Shown: positions 10,774 to 22,342 of the stretch, one piece after another
Layout: every line of letters starts with the position of its first letter
Numbering within the stretch: position 1 is the first letter of the stretch
Source: Ehretia macrophylla
Taxonomy: Eukaryota > Streptophyta > Magnoliopsida > Boraginales > Ehretiaceae
Assembly (NCBI GenBank): GCA_037974665.1
Contig: CM075773.1
Coordinates: forward strand, 18,280,146 to 18,344,145
Reading direction: 5' to 3'
Length of the DNA stretch: 64,000 nt
Program-made: the position numbers and the translations under genes
Notes under the pieces: generated by a model
Told to the model about the DNA's origin: nothing
What the model saw: the letters and a program-made list of their open reading frames with translations, nothing else
Databases searched by the model: none

Positions 10774-11331
10774 GTCATGTTGAGGGCACAATTCCTTTAT
10801 TTGTTAACGGTTCACAGTCCCAGCATAGAGATATGGCCCATTCAAAAGGCCCAATGGGCTTAACGACAACCCATCCGCTTCAACAACGCAGCATCCTCGC
10901 AAGACGTGATATCGACGCATTGTAGGGTCCTTTAATGTGCCGCGAGTAAGGTTGTCGTCCTTTTAACAGCTCACGACGTACGATCCGGGACAGAAAAACA
11001 GAGCAAAAGAAGAAAAGTGGCCCGAAACTGATGAAAACGTTCGATTTAGAGCTCCGAAAAGGTTACAGCGAGCTAGCTGGCTGCCCCCGTCGTAGAGCTC
11101 TCAGAGAGCTTTCCAACGGTATGCTGTGCGCCTCGTAACTCCTTACGGATCAAAAGTTATGGGCACCGGGGCGACGGAGACCTGGTCACAAGCCCTACGC
11201 CCTCGGTTTGCGGGCCCAGCCTCCACGTGAAGAGAAATTGTCTTGCCCAAGGTGCCGTGGGATTCGATAATAGAAATGTGGTGGGTAAAGTATCTTGGCA
11301 ACGCTAACCGGAGCAAAAAAAATTGAAAAGG

Positions 11332-11450
11332 GGGGTGCAACACGAGGACTTCCCAGGGGGTCACCCATCCTAGTACTACTCTCGCCCAAGCACGCTTAAC
11401 TTCGGAGTTCTGATGGGATCTGGTGCATTAGTGCTGGTATGATCGCACCC
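11332..11450 (-). rRNA. 5S: 5S rRNA, 1 substitution
   Basis: The only change is nt 30 G>A, the commonest variant in the window. It destroys the BamHI site of the gene. Flank S; spacer A. The upstream -4/-1 region reads TGAT instead of TGAC. Confidence 0.97.
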
Positions 11451-12007
11451 ATCATGTTGAGGGCACAATTCCTTTATGTGTTAACGGTTCACAGTCCCAG
11501 CCTAGAGAGATGGCCCAATGGGATTAACGATAACCCATCTGCTTCAACAACGCAGCATCCTCGCAAGACGTGATATCGATGCATTGTAGGACCCTCTAAT
11601 GTGCCACGAGTAACATTGTCGTCCTTTTAACAGCTCACGACGTACGATCCGGGACGGAAAAACAGAGCAAAATAAGAAAAGTGGCCCGAAACTGATGAAA
11701 ACGTTCGATTTTGATCTCCGAAAAGGGTACAACGAGCTAGCTGGCTGCCCCCGTCGTAGAGCTCTCAGAGAGCTTTTTAACGGTATGTTGTGCGCCTTGT
11801 AACTCCTTACGGATCAAAAGTTATGGGCACCGGAGCGACGGAGACCTGGTCACAAGCCCTACGCCCTCGGTTTGCGGGCCCAGCCTCCACGTGAAGAGAA
11901 GTTGTCTTGACCAAGGTGCCGTGGGATTCGATAATAGAAATGTGGTGGGTAAAGTATCTTGGCAACCCTAACCGGAGAAAAAAAAATTGAAAAAGGTGGT
12001 GCAAAAG

Positions 12008-12126
12008 GGGGTGCAACACGAGGACTTCCCAGGGGTTCACCCATCCTAGTACTACTCTCGCCCAAGCACGCTTAACTTCAGAGTTCTGATGGGATCCGGT
12101 GCATTAGTGCTGGTATGATGGCACCC
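12008..12126 (-). rRNA. 5S: 5S rRNA, first L-type copy, 3 substitutions
   Basis: Changes are nt 91 C>A (box C), 47 C>U and 7 G>C. This is the leftmost copy with the 12-bp 3' duplication. Its unit is nevertheless about 676 bp because a 13-bp deletion at 11512 in the same spacer offsets it. Flank L; spacer A-like. Confidence 0.94.
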
Positions 12127-12696
12127 GTCATGTTGAGGGCACAATTCCTTTATGTGTTAACGGTTCACAGTCCCAGCCTAGAGATATAGCCCATTCAAAA
12201 GGCCCAATGGGCTTAACGACAACCCATCCGCTTCAACAACGCAGCATCCTCGCAAGACGTGATATCGACGCATTGTAGGGTCCTCTAATGTGCCGCGAGT
12301 AAGGTTGTCGTCCTTTTAACAGCTCACGACGTACGATCCGGGACGGAAAAACAGAGCAAAAGAAGAAAAGTGGCCCGAAACTGATGAAAACGTTCGATTT
12401 TGAGCTCCGAAAAGGGCAAAGCAAGCTAGCTAGCTGCCCCCGTCGTAGAGCTCTCAGAGTGCTTTCCAACGGTATGCTGTGCGCCTCGTAACTCCTTACG
12501 GATCAAAAGTTATGGGCACCGGAGCGACGGAGACCTGGTCACAAGCCCTACACCCTCGGTTTGCGGGCCCAGCCTCCACGTGAAGAGAAGTTGTCTTGCC
12601 CAAGGTGTCGTGGGATTCGATAATAGAAATGTGGTGGGTAAAGTATCTTGGGAACCCTAACCGGAGCAAAAAAAATTGAAAAGGGGGGTGCAAAAG

Positions 12697-12815
12697 GGGG
12701 TGCAACACGAGGACTTCCCATAGGGTAACCCATCGTAGTACTACTCTCGACCAAGCAGCCTTAACTTCGGAGTTCTGATGGGATCCGATGCATTACTTCT
12801 GGTATGATCGCACCC
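12697..12815 (-). rRNA. 5S: Degenerate 5S rRNA copy (probable pseudogene)
   Basis: Ten substitutions: nt 95 C>A, 94 C>U, 89 G>U, 81 G>C, 66 G>U, 58 G>C, 57 C>G, 28 C>U, 20 C>G and 18 C>A. Four fall in box C and two in box A, so TFIIIA/TFIIIC recognition is probably impaired. Three box C changes (95, 89, 81) are shared with the copies at 16096 and 18139. Flank L; spacer A. Confidence 0.88.
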
Positions 12816-13374
12816 GTCATGTTGAGGGCACAATTCCTTTATCTGTTACCGGTTCACAGTCCCAGCCTAGAGATATGGCCCATTCAAAAGGCCCAATGGG
12901 CTTTAACGACAACCCATTCGCTTCAACAACACAGCATCCTCGCAAGACGTGATAACGACGCATTTTAGGGTCCTCTAATGTGCCGCGAGTAAGGTTGGCG
13001 TCCTTTTAACAGATCGCGACGTACGATCCGGGACGGAAAAACAGAGCAAAAGAAGAAAAGTGGCCCGAAACTGATAAAAACGTTCGATTTTGAGCTCCGA
13101 AAAGGGCACGGCGTGCTAGCTAGCTACCCCCGTCGTAGAGCTCTCAGAGAGCTTTCCAACGATATGCTGTGCGCCGCGTAACTCCATACGGATCAAAAGT
13201 TATGGGCACCGGAGCGACGGAGACCTGGTCACAAGCCCTACGCCCTCAGTTTGAGGGCCCAGCCTCCACGTGAAGAGAAGTTGTCTTGCCCAAGGAGCCG
13301 TGGGATTCGATAATAGAAATGTGGTGGGTAAAGTATCTTGGCAACCCTAACCGGAGCAAAAAAAATTGAAAAGG

Positions 13375-13493
13375 GGGGTGCTTCACGAGCACTTCCAATG
13401 GGCTCACCTTTCCTCGTACTACTCTCGCCAAAGCACGCTTAACTTCGGAGTTCTGATGCGATCCGGTGCATTAGTGCTGGTATGATCGCGCCC
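13375..13493 (-). rRNA. 5S: Degenerate 5S rRNA copy (probable pseudogene)
   Basis: Twelve substitutions: nt 112, 111, 104, 97, 95, 91, 85, 84, 79, 64, 35 and 4. Five lie in box C, and the nt 111-112 changes hit helix I. It is one of the most diverged copies in the window. Flank S; spacer mixed. Confidence 0.86.
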
Positions 13494-14052
13494 GTCATGT
13501 TGAGGGCACAATTCCTTTATGTATTAACGGTTCACAGTCCCAGCCTAGAGATATGGCCTATTCAAAAGGCCCAATGGGCTTAACGACAACCCATCCGCTT
13601 CAACAACGCAACATCCTCGCATGACGTGATATGGACGCATTGTAAAGTCCTCTAATGTGCCGCGAGTAAGGTTGTCGTCCTTTTAACAGCTCACGACGTA
13701 CGATCCGGGACGGAAAAATAGAGCAAAAGAAGAAAAGTGGCCCGAAACTGATGAAAACGTTCGATTTTGAGCTCCGAAAATGGCACGGCGAGCTAGCTAG
13801 CTGCCCCCGTCGTAGAGCTCTCGGAGTGCTTTCCAACGGTATGTTGTGCGCCGCGTAACTCCTTACGGATCAAAAGTTATGGGCACCGGAGCGACGGAGA
13901 CCTGGTCACAAGCCCTACGCCCTCGGTTTGCGGGCCCAGCCTCCATGTGAAGAGAAGTTGTCTTGCCCAAGGTGCCGTGGGATTCGGTAATAGAAATGGG
14001 ATGGATAAAGTATCTTGGCAAGCCTAACCGTGGCAAAAAAAAATTGAAATGG

Positions 14053-14171
14053 GGGGTACAACACGAGGCCTTTCCAGGGGGTCACCCATCCTAGTACTAC
14101 TCTCGCCCAAGCACGCTTAACATCGGTGTTCTGATGGGATCCGATGCATTAGTGCTGGTATGATCGCACCC
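14053..14171 (-). rRNA. 5S: Diverged 5S rRNA copy, 6 substitutions
   Basis: Changes are nt 114 C>U, 103 U>G, 99 G>A, 50 A>U (box A edge), 45 U>A and 28 C>U. It is the third consecutive weakened copy. Flank S; spacer B. Confidence 0.9.
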
Positions 14172-14729
14172 GTCATGTTGAGTGCACAAATCCTTTATAT
14201 GTTAACGGTTCCCAGTCCCACCCTAGAGGCATGGCCCATTCAAAAGGCCCAATGGGCTTAACGATAACCCATTCGCTTCAACAACGCAGCATCCTCGCAA
14301 GACGTGATATCGACGCATTTTAGGGTCCTCTAATGTGCCGCGAGTAAGGTTGTCCTCCTTTTAACAGCTCGCGACGTACGATCCGGGACGGAAAAACAGA
14401 GCAAAAGAAGAAAAGTGGCTCGAAACTGATGAAAATGTTCGATTTTGAGCTCCGAAAAGGGCACGGCGAGCTAGCTAGCTACTCCCGACGTAGAGCTCTC
14501 GGAGAGCTTTCCAACGGTATGTTGTGCGCCGCGTAACTCCTTACGGATCAAAAGTTATGGGCACCGGAGCTACGGAGACCTGGTCACAAGCCCTACGCCC
14601 TCAGTTTGAGGGCCCAGCCTCCACGTGAAGAGAAGTTTTCATGCCCAAGGTGCCGTGGGATTCGATAATAGAAATGTGGTGGGTAAAGTATCTTGGCAAC
14701 CCTAACCGGAGCAAAAAAAATTGAAAAAG

Positions 14730-14848
14730 GGGGTGCAACACCAGGACTTCCCAGGGGGTCACCCATCCTAGTACTACTCTGGCCCAAGCACGCTTAACTT
14801 CGGAGTTCTGATGGGATCCGGCGCATTAGTGCTGGTATGATCGCACCC
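14730..14848 (-). rRNA. 5S: 5S rRNA, 3 substitutions
   Basis: Changes are nt 107 C>G, 68 G>C and 27 A>G. The nt 68 change in the intermediate element is shared with the copies at 15407 and 17450. Flank S; spacer B. Confidence 0.95.
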
Positions 14849-15406
14849 GTCATGTTGAGGGCACAATTCCTTTATGTGTTAACGGTTCACAGTCCCAGCC
14901 TAGAGATATGGCCCATTCAAAAGGCCCAATGGGCTTAACGACAACCCATCCGCTTCAACAACGCAGCATCCTCGCAAGACGTGATATCGACGCATTGTAG
15001 GGTCCTCTAATGTGCTGCGAGTAAGGTTGTCATCCTTTTAACAGCTCACGACGTACGATCCGAGACGGAAAAACAGAGCAAAAGAAGAAAAGTGGCCCGA
15101 AACTGATGAAAACGTTCAATTTTGAGCTCCGAAAAGGGCACGGCAAGCTAGCTAGCTGCCCCCGTCGTAGAGCTCTCAGAGAGCTTTCCAACGGTATGTT
15201 GTATGCCGCGTAACTCCTTACGGATCAAAAGTTATGGGCACCGGAGCGATGGAGACCTGGTCACAAGCCCTACGCCCTCGGTTTGCGGGCCCAGCCTCCA
15301 CGTGAAGAGAAGTTGTCTTGCCCAAGGTGCCGTGGGATTCGATAATAGAAATGTGGCGGGTAAAGTATCTTGGCAACCCTAACCGGAGCAAAAAAAATTG
15401 AAAAAG

Positions 15407-15525
15407 GGGGTGCAACACGAGGACTTCCCAGGGGGTCACCCATCCTAGTACTACTCTGGCCCAAGCACGCTTAACTTCGGAGTTCTGATGGGATTCGGTG
15501 TATTAGTGCTGGTATGATCGCACCC
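15407..15525 (-). rRNA. 5S: 5S rRNA, 3 substitutions
   Basis: Changes are nt 68 G>C, 31 G>A and 25 G>A. Flank S; spacer mixed, with GTGCTGCGAG and GTCATCC variants shared with the spacers left of 16096 and 18139. Confidence 0.95.
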
Positions 15526-16095
15526 GTCATGTTGAGGGCACAATTCCTTTATGTGTTAACGGTTCACAGTCCCAGCCTAGAGATATGGCCCATTCAAAAG
15601 GCCCAATGGGCTTAACGATAACCCATCCGCTTCAACAACGCAGCATCCTCGCAAGACGTGATATCGACGCATTGTAGGGTCCTCTAATGTGCTGCGAGTA
15701 AGGTTGTCATCCTTTTAACAGCTCATGACGTACGATCCGAGACGGAAAAACAGAGCAAAAGAAGAAAAGTGGCCCGAAACTGATGAAAACGTTCGATTTT
15801 GAGCTCCGAAAAGGGCACGGCAAGCTAGCTAGCTGCCCCCGTCGTAGAGCTCTCAGAGTGCTTTCCAACGGTATGTTGTACGCCGCGTAACTCCTTACGG
15901 ATCAAAAGTTATGGGCACCGGAGCGACGGAGACCTGGTCACAAGCCCTACGCCCTCGGTTTGCGGGCCCAGCCTCCATGTGAAGAGAAGTTGTCTTGCCC
16001 AAGGTGCCGTGGGATTCGATAATAGAAATGTGGTGGGTAAAGTATCTTGGCAACCCTAACCGGAGCAAAAAAAATTGAAAAAGGGGGTGCAAAAG

Positions 16096-16214
16096 GGGGT
16101 GCAACACGAGGACTTCCCATGGGGTAACCCATCGTAGTACTACTCTCGCCCAAGCACGCTTAACATCGGAGTTCTGATGGGATCTGGTGCATTAGTGCTG
16201 GTATGATCGCACCC
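16096..16214 (-). rRNA. 5S: 5S rRNA with altered box C (duplicate of 18139 copy)
   Basis: Changes are nt 95 C>A, 89 G>U, 81 G>C, 50 A>U and 30 G>A. The same five changes occur exactly 2043 bp to the right, so the two copies descend from one duplication. Three hits in box C make normal transcription doubtful. Flank L; spacer mixed. Confidence 0.92.
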
Positions 16215-16772
16215 GTCATGTTGAGGGCACAATTCCTTTATGTGTTAACGGTTCACAGTCCCAACCTAGAGATATGGCCCATTCAAAAGGCCCAATGGGC
16301 TTAACGACAACCCATCCGCTTCAACAACGCAACATCCTCGCAAGACGTGATATCGACGCATTGTAGGGTCCTCTAATGTGCCGCGAGTAAGGTTGTTGTC
16401 CTTCTAACAGCTCACGACGTACGATGCGGGACGGAAAAACAGAGCAAAACAAGAAAAGTGGCCCAAAACTGATGAAAACGTTCGGTTTTGAGCTCTGAAA
16501 AGGGCACGGCGAGCTAGCTAGCTGCCCCCATCGTAGAGCTCTCCGAGAGCTTTCCAACGGTATGCTGTGCGCCGCGTAACTCCTTACAGATCAAAAGTTG
16601 TGGGCACCGGAGCGACGGAGACCTGGTCACAAGCCCTACGCCCTCGGTTTGCGGGCCTAGCCTCCACGTGAAGAGAAGTTGTCTTGCCCAAGGTGCCATG
16701 GGATTCGATAATATAAATGTGGTGGGTAAAGTATCTTGGCAACCCTAACCGGAACAAAAAAAATTGAAAAGG

Positions 16773-16891
16773 GGGGTGCAACACGAGGACTTCCCAAGGG
16801 GTCACCCATCCTAGTACTACTCTAGCCCAAGCACGCTTAACTTCAGAGTTCTGATGGGATCCAGTGCATTAGTGGTGGTATGATCGCACCC
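16773..16891 (-). rRNA. 5S: 5S rRNA, 5 substitutions
   Basis: Changes are nt 95 C>U, 68 G>U, 47 C>U, 29 C>U and 17 G>C. The nt 95 and 17 changes are shared with the copy 2043 bp to the right (18816). Flank S; spacer B. Confidence 0.93.
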
Positions 16892-17449
16892 GTCATGTTG
16901 AGGGCACAATTCCTTTATGTGTTAACGGTTCATAGTCCCAGCCTAGAGATATGGCCCATTGAAAAGGCCCAATGGGCTTAACGACAACCCATCCGCTTCA
17001 ACAACGCAGCATCCTCGCAAGACGTGATATCAACGCATTGTAGGGTCCTCTAATGTGCCGCGAGTAAGGTTGTCGTCCTTTTAACAGCTCACGACGTACG
17101 ATCCGAGACGGAAAAACAGAGCAAAAGAAGAAAAGTGGCCCGAAACTGATGAAAACGTTCGATTTTGAGCTCCGAAAAGGGCACGGCAAGCTAGCTAGCT
17201 GCCCCCGTCGTAGAGCTCTCAGAGTGCTTTCCAACGGTATGTTGTACGCCGCGTAACTCCTTACGGATCAAAAGTTATGGGCACCGGAGCGACGGAGACC
17301 TGGTCACAAGCCCTACGCCCTCGGTTTGCGGGCCCAGCCTCCACGTGAAGAGAAGTTGTCTTGCCCAAGGTGCCGTGGGATTCGATAATAGAAATGTGGT
17401 GGGTAAAGTATCTTGGCAACCCTAACCGGAGCAAAAAAAATTGAAAAAG

Positions 17450-17568
17450 GGGGTGCAACACGAGGACTTCCCAGGGGGTCACCTATCCTAGTACTACTCT
17501 GGCCCAATCATGCTTAACTTCGGAGTTCTGATGGGATCCAGTTCATTAGTGATCGTATGATCGCACCC
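17450..17568 (-). rRNA. 5S: Degenerate 5S rRNA copy, 8 substitutions
   Basis: Changes are nt 85 G>A, 68 G>C, 61 C>A, 58 G>A, 29 C>U, 26 C>A, 17 G>U and 15 C>G. Boxes A and C and the intermediate element are all hit, so it is a probable pseudogene. Flank S; spacer mixed. Confidence 0.88.
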
Positions 17569-18138
17569 GTAATGTTGAGGGCACAATTCCTTTATGTGTT
17601 AACGGTTCACAGTCCCAGCCTAGAGATATGGCCCATTCAAAAGGCCCAATGGGCTTAACGATAACCCATCCGCTTCAACAACGCAGCATCCTCGCAAGAC
17701 GTGATATCGACGCATTGTAGGGTCCTCTAATGTGCTGCGAGTAAGGTTGTCATCCTTTTAACAGCTCATGACGTACGATCCGAGACGGAAAAACAGAGCA
17801 AAAGAAGAAAAGTGGCCCGAAACTGATGAAAACGTTCGATTTTGAGCTCCGAAAAGGGCACGGCAAGCTAGCTAGCTGCCCCCGTCGTAGAGCTCTCAGA
17901 GTGCTTTCCAACGGTATGTTGTACGCCGCGTAACTCCTTACGGATCAAAAGTTATGGGCACCGGAGCGACGGAGACCTGGTCACAAGCCCTACGCCCTCG
18001 GTTTGCGGGCCCAGCCTCCATGTGAAGAGAAGTTGTCTTGCCCAAGGTGCCGTGGGATTCGATAATAGAAATGTGGTGGGTAAAGTATCTTGGCAACCCT
18101 AACCGGAGCAAAAAAAATTGAAAAAGGGGGTGCAAAAG

Positions 18139-18257
18139 GGGGTGCAACACGAGGACTTCCCATGGGGTAACCCATCGTAGTACTACTCTCGCCCAAGCAC
18201 GCTTAACATCGGAGTTCTGATGGGATCTGGTGCATTAGTGCTGGTATGATCGCACCC
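18139..18257 (-). rRNA. 5S: 5S rRNA with altered box C (duplicate of 16096 copy)
   Basis: It carries the same five changes as the copy at 16096 (nt 95, 89, 81, 50, 30), and the spacer left of it also matches closely. Flank L; spacer mixed. Confidence 0.92.
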
Positions 18258-18815
18258 GTCATGTTGAGGGCACAATTCCTTTATGTGTTAACGGTTCACA
18301 GTCCCAGCCTAGAGATATGGCCCATTCAAAAGGCCCAATGGGCTTAACGACAACCCATCCGCTTCAACAACGCAGCATCCTCGCAAGACGTGATATCGAC
18401 GCATTGTAGGGTCCTCTAATGTGCCGCGAGTAAGGTTGTCGTCCTTCTAACAGCTCACGACGTACGATGCGGGACGGAAAAATAGAGCAAAATAAGAAAA
18501 GTGGCCCGAAACTGATGAAAACGTTCGGTTTTGAGCTCTGAAAAGGGCACGGCGAGCTAGCTAGCTGCCCCTGTCGTAGAGCTCTCGGAGAGCTTTCCAA
18601 CGTTATGCTGTGCGCCGCGTAACTCCTTACGGATCAAAAGTTATGGGCACCGGAGCGACGGAGACCTGGTCACAAGCCCTACGCCCTCGGTTTGCGGGCC
18701 CAGCCTCCACGTGAAGAGAAGTTGTCTTGCCCAAGGTGCCATGGGATTCGATAATAGAAATGTGGTGGGTAAAGTATCTTGGCAACCCTAACCGGAACAA
18801 AAAAAATTGAAAAGG

Positions 18816-18934
18816 GGGGTGCAACACGAGGACTTCCCAAGGGGTCACCCATCCTAGTACTACTCTCGCCCAAGCACGCTTAACTTCGGAGTTCTGATGG
18901 GATCCGGTGCATTAGTGGTGGTATGATCGCACCC
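18816..18934 (-). rRNA. 5S: 5S rRNA, 2 substitutions
   Basis: Changes are nt 95 C>U and 17 G>C, both shared with the copy at 16773. Flank S; spacer B. Confidence 0.96.
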
Positions 18935-19492
18935 GTCATGTTGAGGGCACAATTCCTTTATGTGTTAACGGTTCATAGTCCCAGCCTAGAGATATGGCCC
19001 ATTGACAAGGCCCAATGGGCTTAACGACAACCCATCCGCTTCAACAAAGCAGCATCCTCGTAAGACGTGATATCGACGCATTGTAGGGTCCTCTAATGTG
19101 CCGCGAGTAAGGTTGTCGTCCTTTTAACAGCTCACGACGTACGATCAGGGACGGAAAAACAGAGCAAAAGAAGAAAATTGGCCCGAAACTGATGAAAACG
19201 TTCAAATTTGAGCTCCGAAAAGGGCACAGCCTGCTAGCTCGCTGCCCCCGTCGTAGAGCTCTCAGAGAGCTTTCCAACGGTATGCTGTGCGCCTCGTAAC
19301 TCCTTACGGATCAAAAGTTATGGGCACCGGAGCGACGGAGACCTGGTCACAAGCCCTACGCCCTCGGTTTGCGGGCCCAACCTCCACGTGAAGAGAAGTT
19401 GTCTTACCCAAGGTGCCGTGGGATTCGATAATAGAAATGTGGTGGGTAAAGTATCTTGGCAACGCTAACCGGAGCAAAAAAAATTGAAAATG

Positions 19493-19610
19493 GGGGTGCA
19501 ACACGAGGACTTCCCAGGGGTTACCCATCCTAGTACTACTCTCGCCCAAGCATGCTTAACTTCGGAGTTCTGATGGGATCCGGTGCATTGGTGCTGGTAT
19601 GATCGCACCC
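19493..19610 (-). rRNA. 5S: 5S rRNA with 1-nt deletion in box C
   Basis: One C is missing from the run at nt 91-95, with nt 89 G>A, 58 G>A and 21 U>C besides. The deletion changes box C spacing, so function is doubtful. Flank S; spacer A. Confidence 0.9.
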
Positions 19611-20168
19611 GTCATGTTGAGGGCACAATTCCTTTATGTGTTAACGGTTCATAGTCCCAACTTAGAGATATGGCCCATTCAAAAGGCCCAATGGGCTTAA
19701 CGACAACCCATCCTCTTCAACAACGCTGCATCCTCACAAGACGTAATATCGACGCATTGTAGGGTCCTCTAATGTGCCGCGAGTAAGGTTGTCGTCCTTT
19801 TAATAGCTTGCGACGTACGATCCGGGACGGAAAAATAGAGCAAAAGAAGAAAAGTGGCCCGAAACTGATGAAAACGTTCAATTTTGAGCTCCGAAAAGGG
19901 CACGGCGAGCTAGCTAGCTTCCCCCGTCTTAGAGCTCTCGGAGAGCTTTCCAACGGTATGCTGTGCGCCGCGTAACTCCTTACGGATCAAAAGTTATGGG
20001 CACCGGAGCGACGGAGACCTGGTCACAAGTCCTACGCCCTCTGTTTGCCGGCCCAGCCTCCACGTGAAGAGAAGTTGTCTTGCCCAAGCTGCCGTGGGAT
20101 TCGATAATAGAAATGTGGTGGGTAAAGTATCTTGGCAACCCTAACCGGAGCAAAAAAAATTGAAAAAG

Positions 20169-20287
20169 AGGGTGCAACACGAAGACTTCCCACGGGGTCA
20201 CCCATCCCAGTACTACTCACGCCCAAGCACGCTTAACTTCGGAGTTCTGATAGGATCCGGTGCCTTGGTGCTGGTATGATCGCACCC
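20169..20287 (-). rRNA. 5S: Degenerate 5S rRNA copy, 8 substitutions
   Basis: Changes are nt 119 C>U, 105 C>U, 95 C>G, 80 A>G, 69 A>U, 36 C>U, 24 U>G and 21 U>C. The nt 69 change recurs in three L-type copies near 56-60 kb. Flank S; spacer B. Confidence 0.89.
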
Positions 20288-20845
20288 GTCATCTTGAGGG
20301 CACAATTCCTTTATGTGTTAACCGTTCACAGTCACAGACTAGAGATATCGCCCATTCAAAAGGCCCAATGGGCTTAACGACAACCCATCCGCTTCAACAA
20401 CGCAGCATCCTCGCAAGACGTGATATCGGTGCAATGTAGGGACTTCTAATGTCCCGCGAGTAAGGTTGTCGTCCTTTTAACAGCTCACGACGTACGATCC
20501 GGGATGAAAAAATAGAGCAAAAGTAGAAAAGTGTCCCGAAACTGATGAAAACGTTCGATTTTGAGCTCCGAAAATGGCAAGGCGGGCTAGCCACCAGCCC
20601 CCGTCTTAGAGCTCTCGGTGAGCTTTCCAACTGTATGCTGTGCGCCATGTAACTCCTTACGGATCAAAAGTTATGGGCACCGGAGCGACGGTGACCTGGT
20701 CACAAGCCCTACGCCCTCGGTTTGCGGGCCCGGCCTCCACGTGAAGAGAAGTTGTCTTGCCCAAGGTGCCGCGGGATTCGATAATAGAAATTTTGTGGGT
20801 AAAGTATCTTGGCAACCCTAACCGGAGCAAAAAAAATTGAAAAGG

Positions 20846-20964
20846 GGGGTGTAACACGAGAACTTCCCAAGGGGTCACCCATCCTAGTACTACTCTTGCC
20901 CAAGCACGCTTAACTTCGGAGTTCTGATGGAATCCGGTTCATTAGTGCTGGTATGATCGTACCC
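20846..20964 (-). rRNA. 5S: Degenerate 5S rRNA copy, 7 substitutions
   Basis: Changes are nt 113 G>A, 104 C>U, 95 C>U, 68 G>A, 34 C>U, 26 C>A and 5 G>A. Six of the seven are transitions, consistent with cytosine deamination. Flank S; spacer B-like. Confidence 0.9.
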
Positions 20965-21534
20965 GTCATGTTGAGGGCACAATTCCTTTATGTGTTAACG
21001 GTTCACAGTCCCAGCCTAGAGATATGGCCCATTCAAAAGGCCCAATGGGCTTAACGACAACCCATCCGCTTCAACAACGCAACATCCTCGCAAGACGTGA
21101 TATCGACGCATTGTAGGGTCCTCTAATGTGCCGCGAGTAAGGTTGTCGTCCTTTTAACAGCTCACGACGTACGATCCGGGACGGAAAAATAGAGCAAAAG
21201 AAGAAAAGTAGCCCGAAACTGATGAAAACGTTCGATTTTGAGCTCCAAAAAGGGCACGGCGAGCTAGCTAGCTGCCCACGTCGTAGAGCTCTCAGAGAGC
21301 TTTCCAACGGTATGCTGTGCGCCGCGTAACTCCTTACGGATAAAAAGTTATGGGCACCAGAGCGACGGAGACCTGGTCACAAGCCCTACGCCCACGGTTT
21401 GCGGGCCCATCCTCTACGTGATGCGAAGTTGTCTTGCCCAAGGTGTCGTGGGATTCGATAATAGAAATGTGGTGGGTAAAGTATCTTGGCAACCGTAACC
21501 GGAGCAAAAAAAATTGAAAAAGGGGGTGCAAAAG

Positions 21535-21653
21535 GGGGTGCAACACGAGGACTTCCCAGGGGGTCACCCATCCTAGTACTACTCTCGCCCAAGCACGCTT
21601 AACTTCGGAGTTCTGATGGGATCCGGTGCATTAGTGCTGGTATGATCGCACCC
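21535..21653 (-). rRNA. 5S: 5S rRNA, consensus gene in an L unit
   Basis: No change from the consensus within the gene. The upstream -4 region differs (GTGATG on the plus strand). Flank L; spacer mixed. Confidence 0.97.
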
Positions 21654-22223
21654 GTGATGTTGAGGGCACAATTCCTTTATGTGTTAACGGTTCACAGTCC
21701 CAGCCTAGAGATATGGCCCATTCAAAAGGCCCAATGGGCTTAACGACAACCCATCCGCATCAACAACAAAGCATCCTCGCAAGACGTCATATTAACGGAT
21801 TGTAGGGTCCTCTAATGTGCCGCGAGTAAGGTTGTCGTCCTTTTAACAGCTCACGACCTACGATCCGGGACGGAAAAACAGAGCAAAAGAAGAAAAGTGG
21901 CCCGAAACTGATGAAAACGTTCGATTTTGAGCTCCGAAAAGGGCACGGCGAGCTAGCTACCAGCCCTCGTCGTAGAGCTCTCGGAGAGCTTTCCAACGGT
22001 ATGCTGTGCGCCTCGTAACTCCTTACGGATCAAAAGTTATGGGCACCGGAGTGACGGAGACCTGGTCACAAGCCCTACGCCCTCGGTTTGCGGGCCCAGC
22101 CTCCACGTGAAGAGAAGTTGTCTTGCCCAAGGTGCCGTGGGATTCGATAATAGAAATGTGGTGGGTAAAGTATCTTGGGAACCGTAACCGGAGCAAAAAA
22201 AATTGAAAAAGGGGGTGCAAAAG

Positions 22224-22342
22224 GGGGTGCAACACGAGGACTTCCCAGGGGGTCACCCATCCTAGTACTACTCTCGCCCAAGCACGCTTAACTTCGGAGT
22301 TCTGATGGGATCCGGTGCATTAGTGCTGGTATGATGGCACCC
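22224..22342 (-). rRNA. 5S: 5S rRNA, 1 substitution
   Basis: The only change is nt 7 G>C in helix I, shared with the copies at 12008 and 31045. Flank L; spacer mixed. Two L units sit side by side here. Confidence 0.96.

Larger units (their letters stand above)
15526..16891 (-). repeat. Two-unit block duplicated 2043 bp to the right
   Basis: The genes at 16096 and 16773 and their spacers share private variants with the genes at 18139 and 18816. All five gene changes match in the first pair and two match in the second. The offset is 2043 bp (677+677+689), so a three-unit step was duplicated. Confidence 0.85.
17569..18934 (-). repeat. Second copy of the two-unit block
   Basis: This block is the partner of 15526-16891 and has the same length of 1366 bp. 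Shared spacer marks include GTGCTGCGAG, GTCATCC, GCTCATGACG and ATCCGAGACG. Confidence 0.85.
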
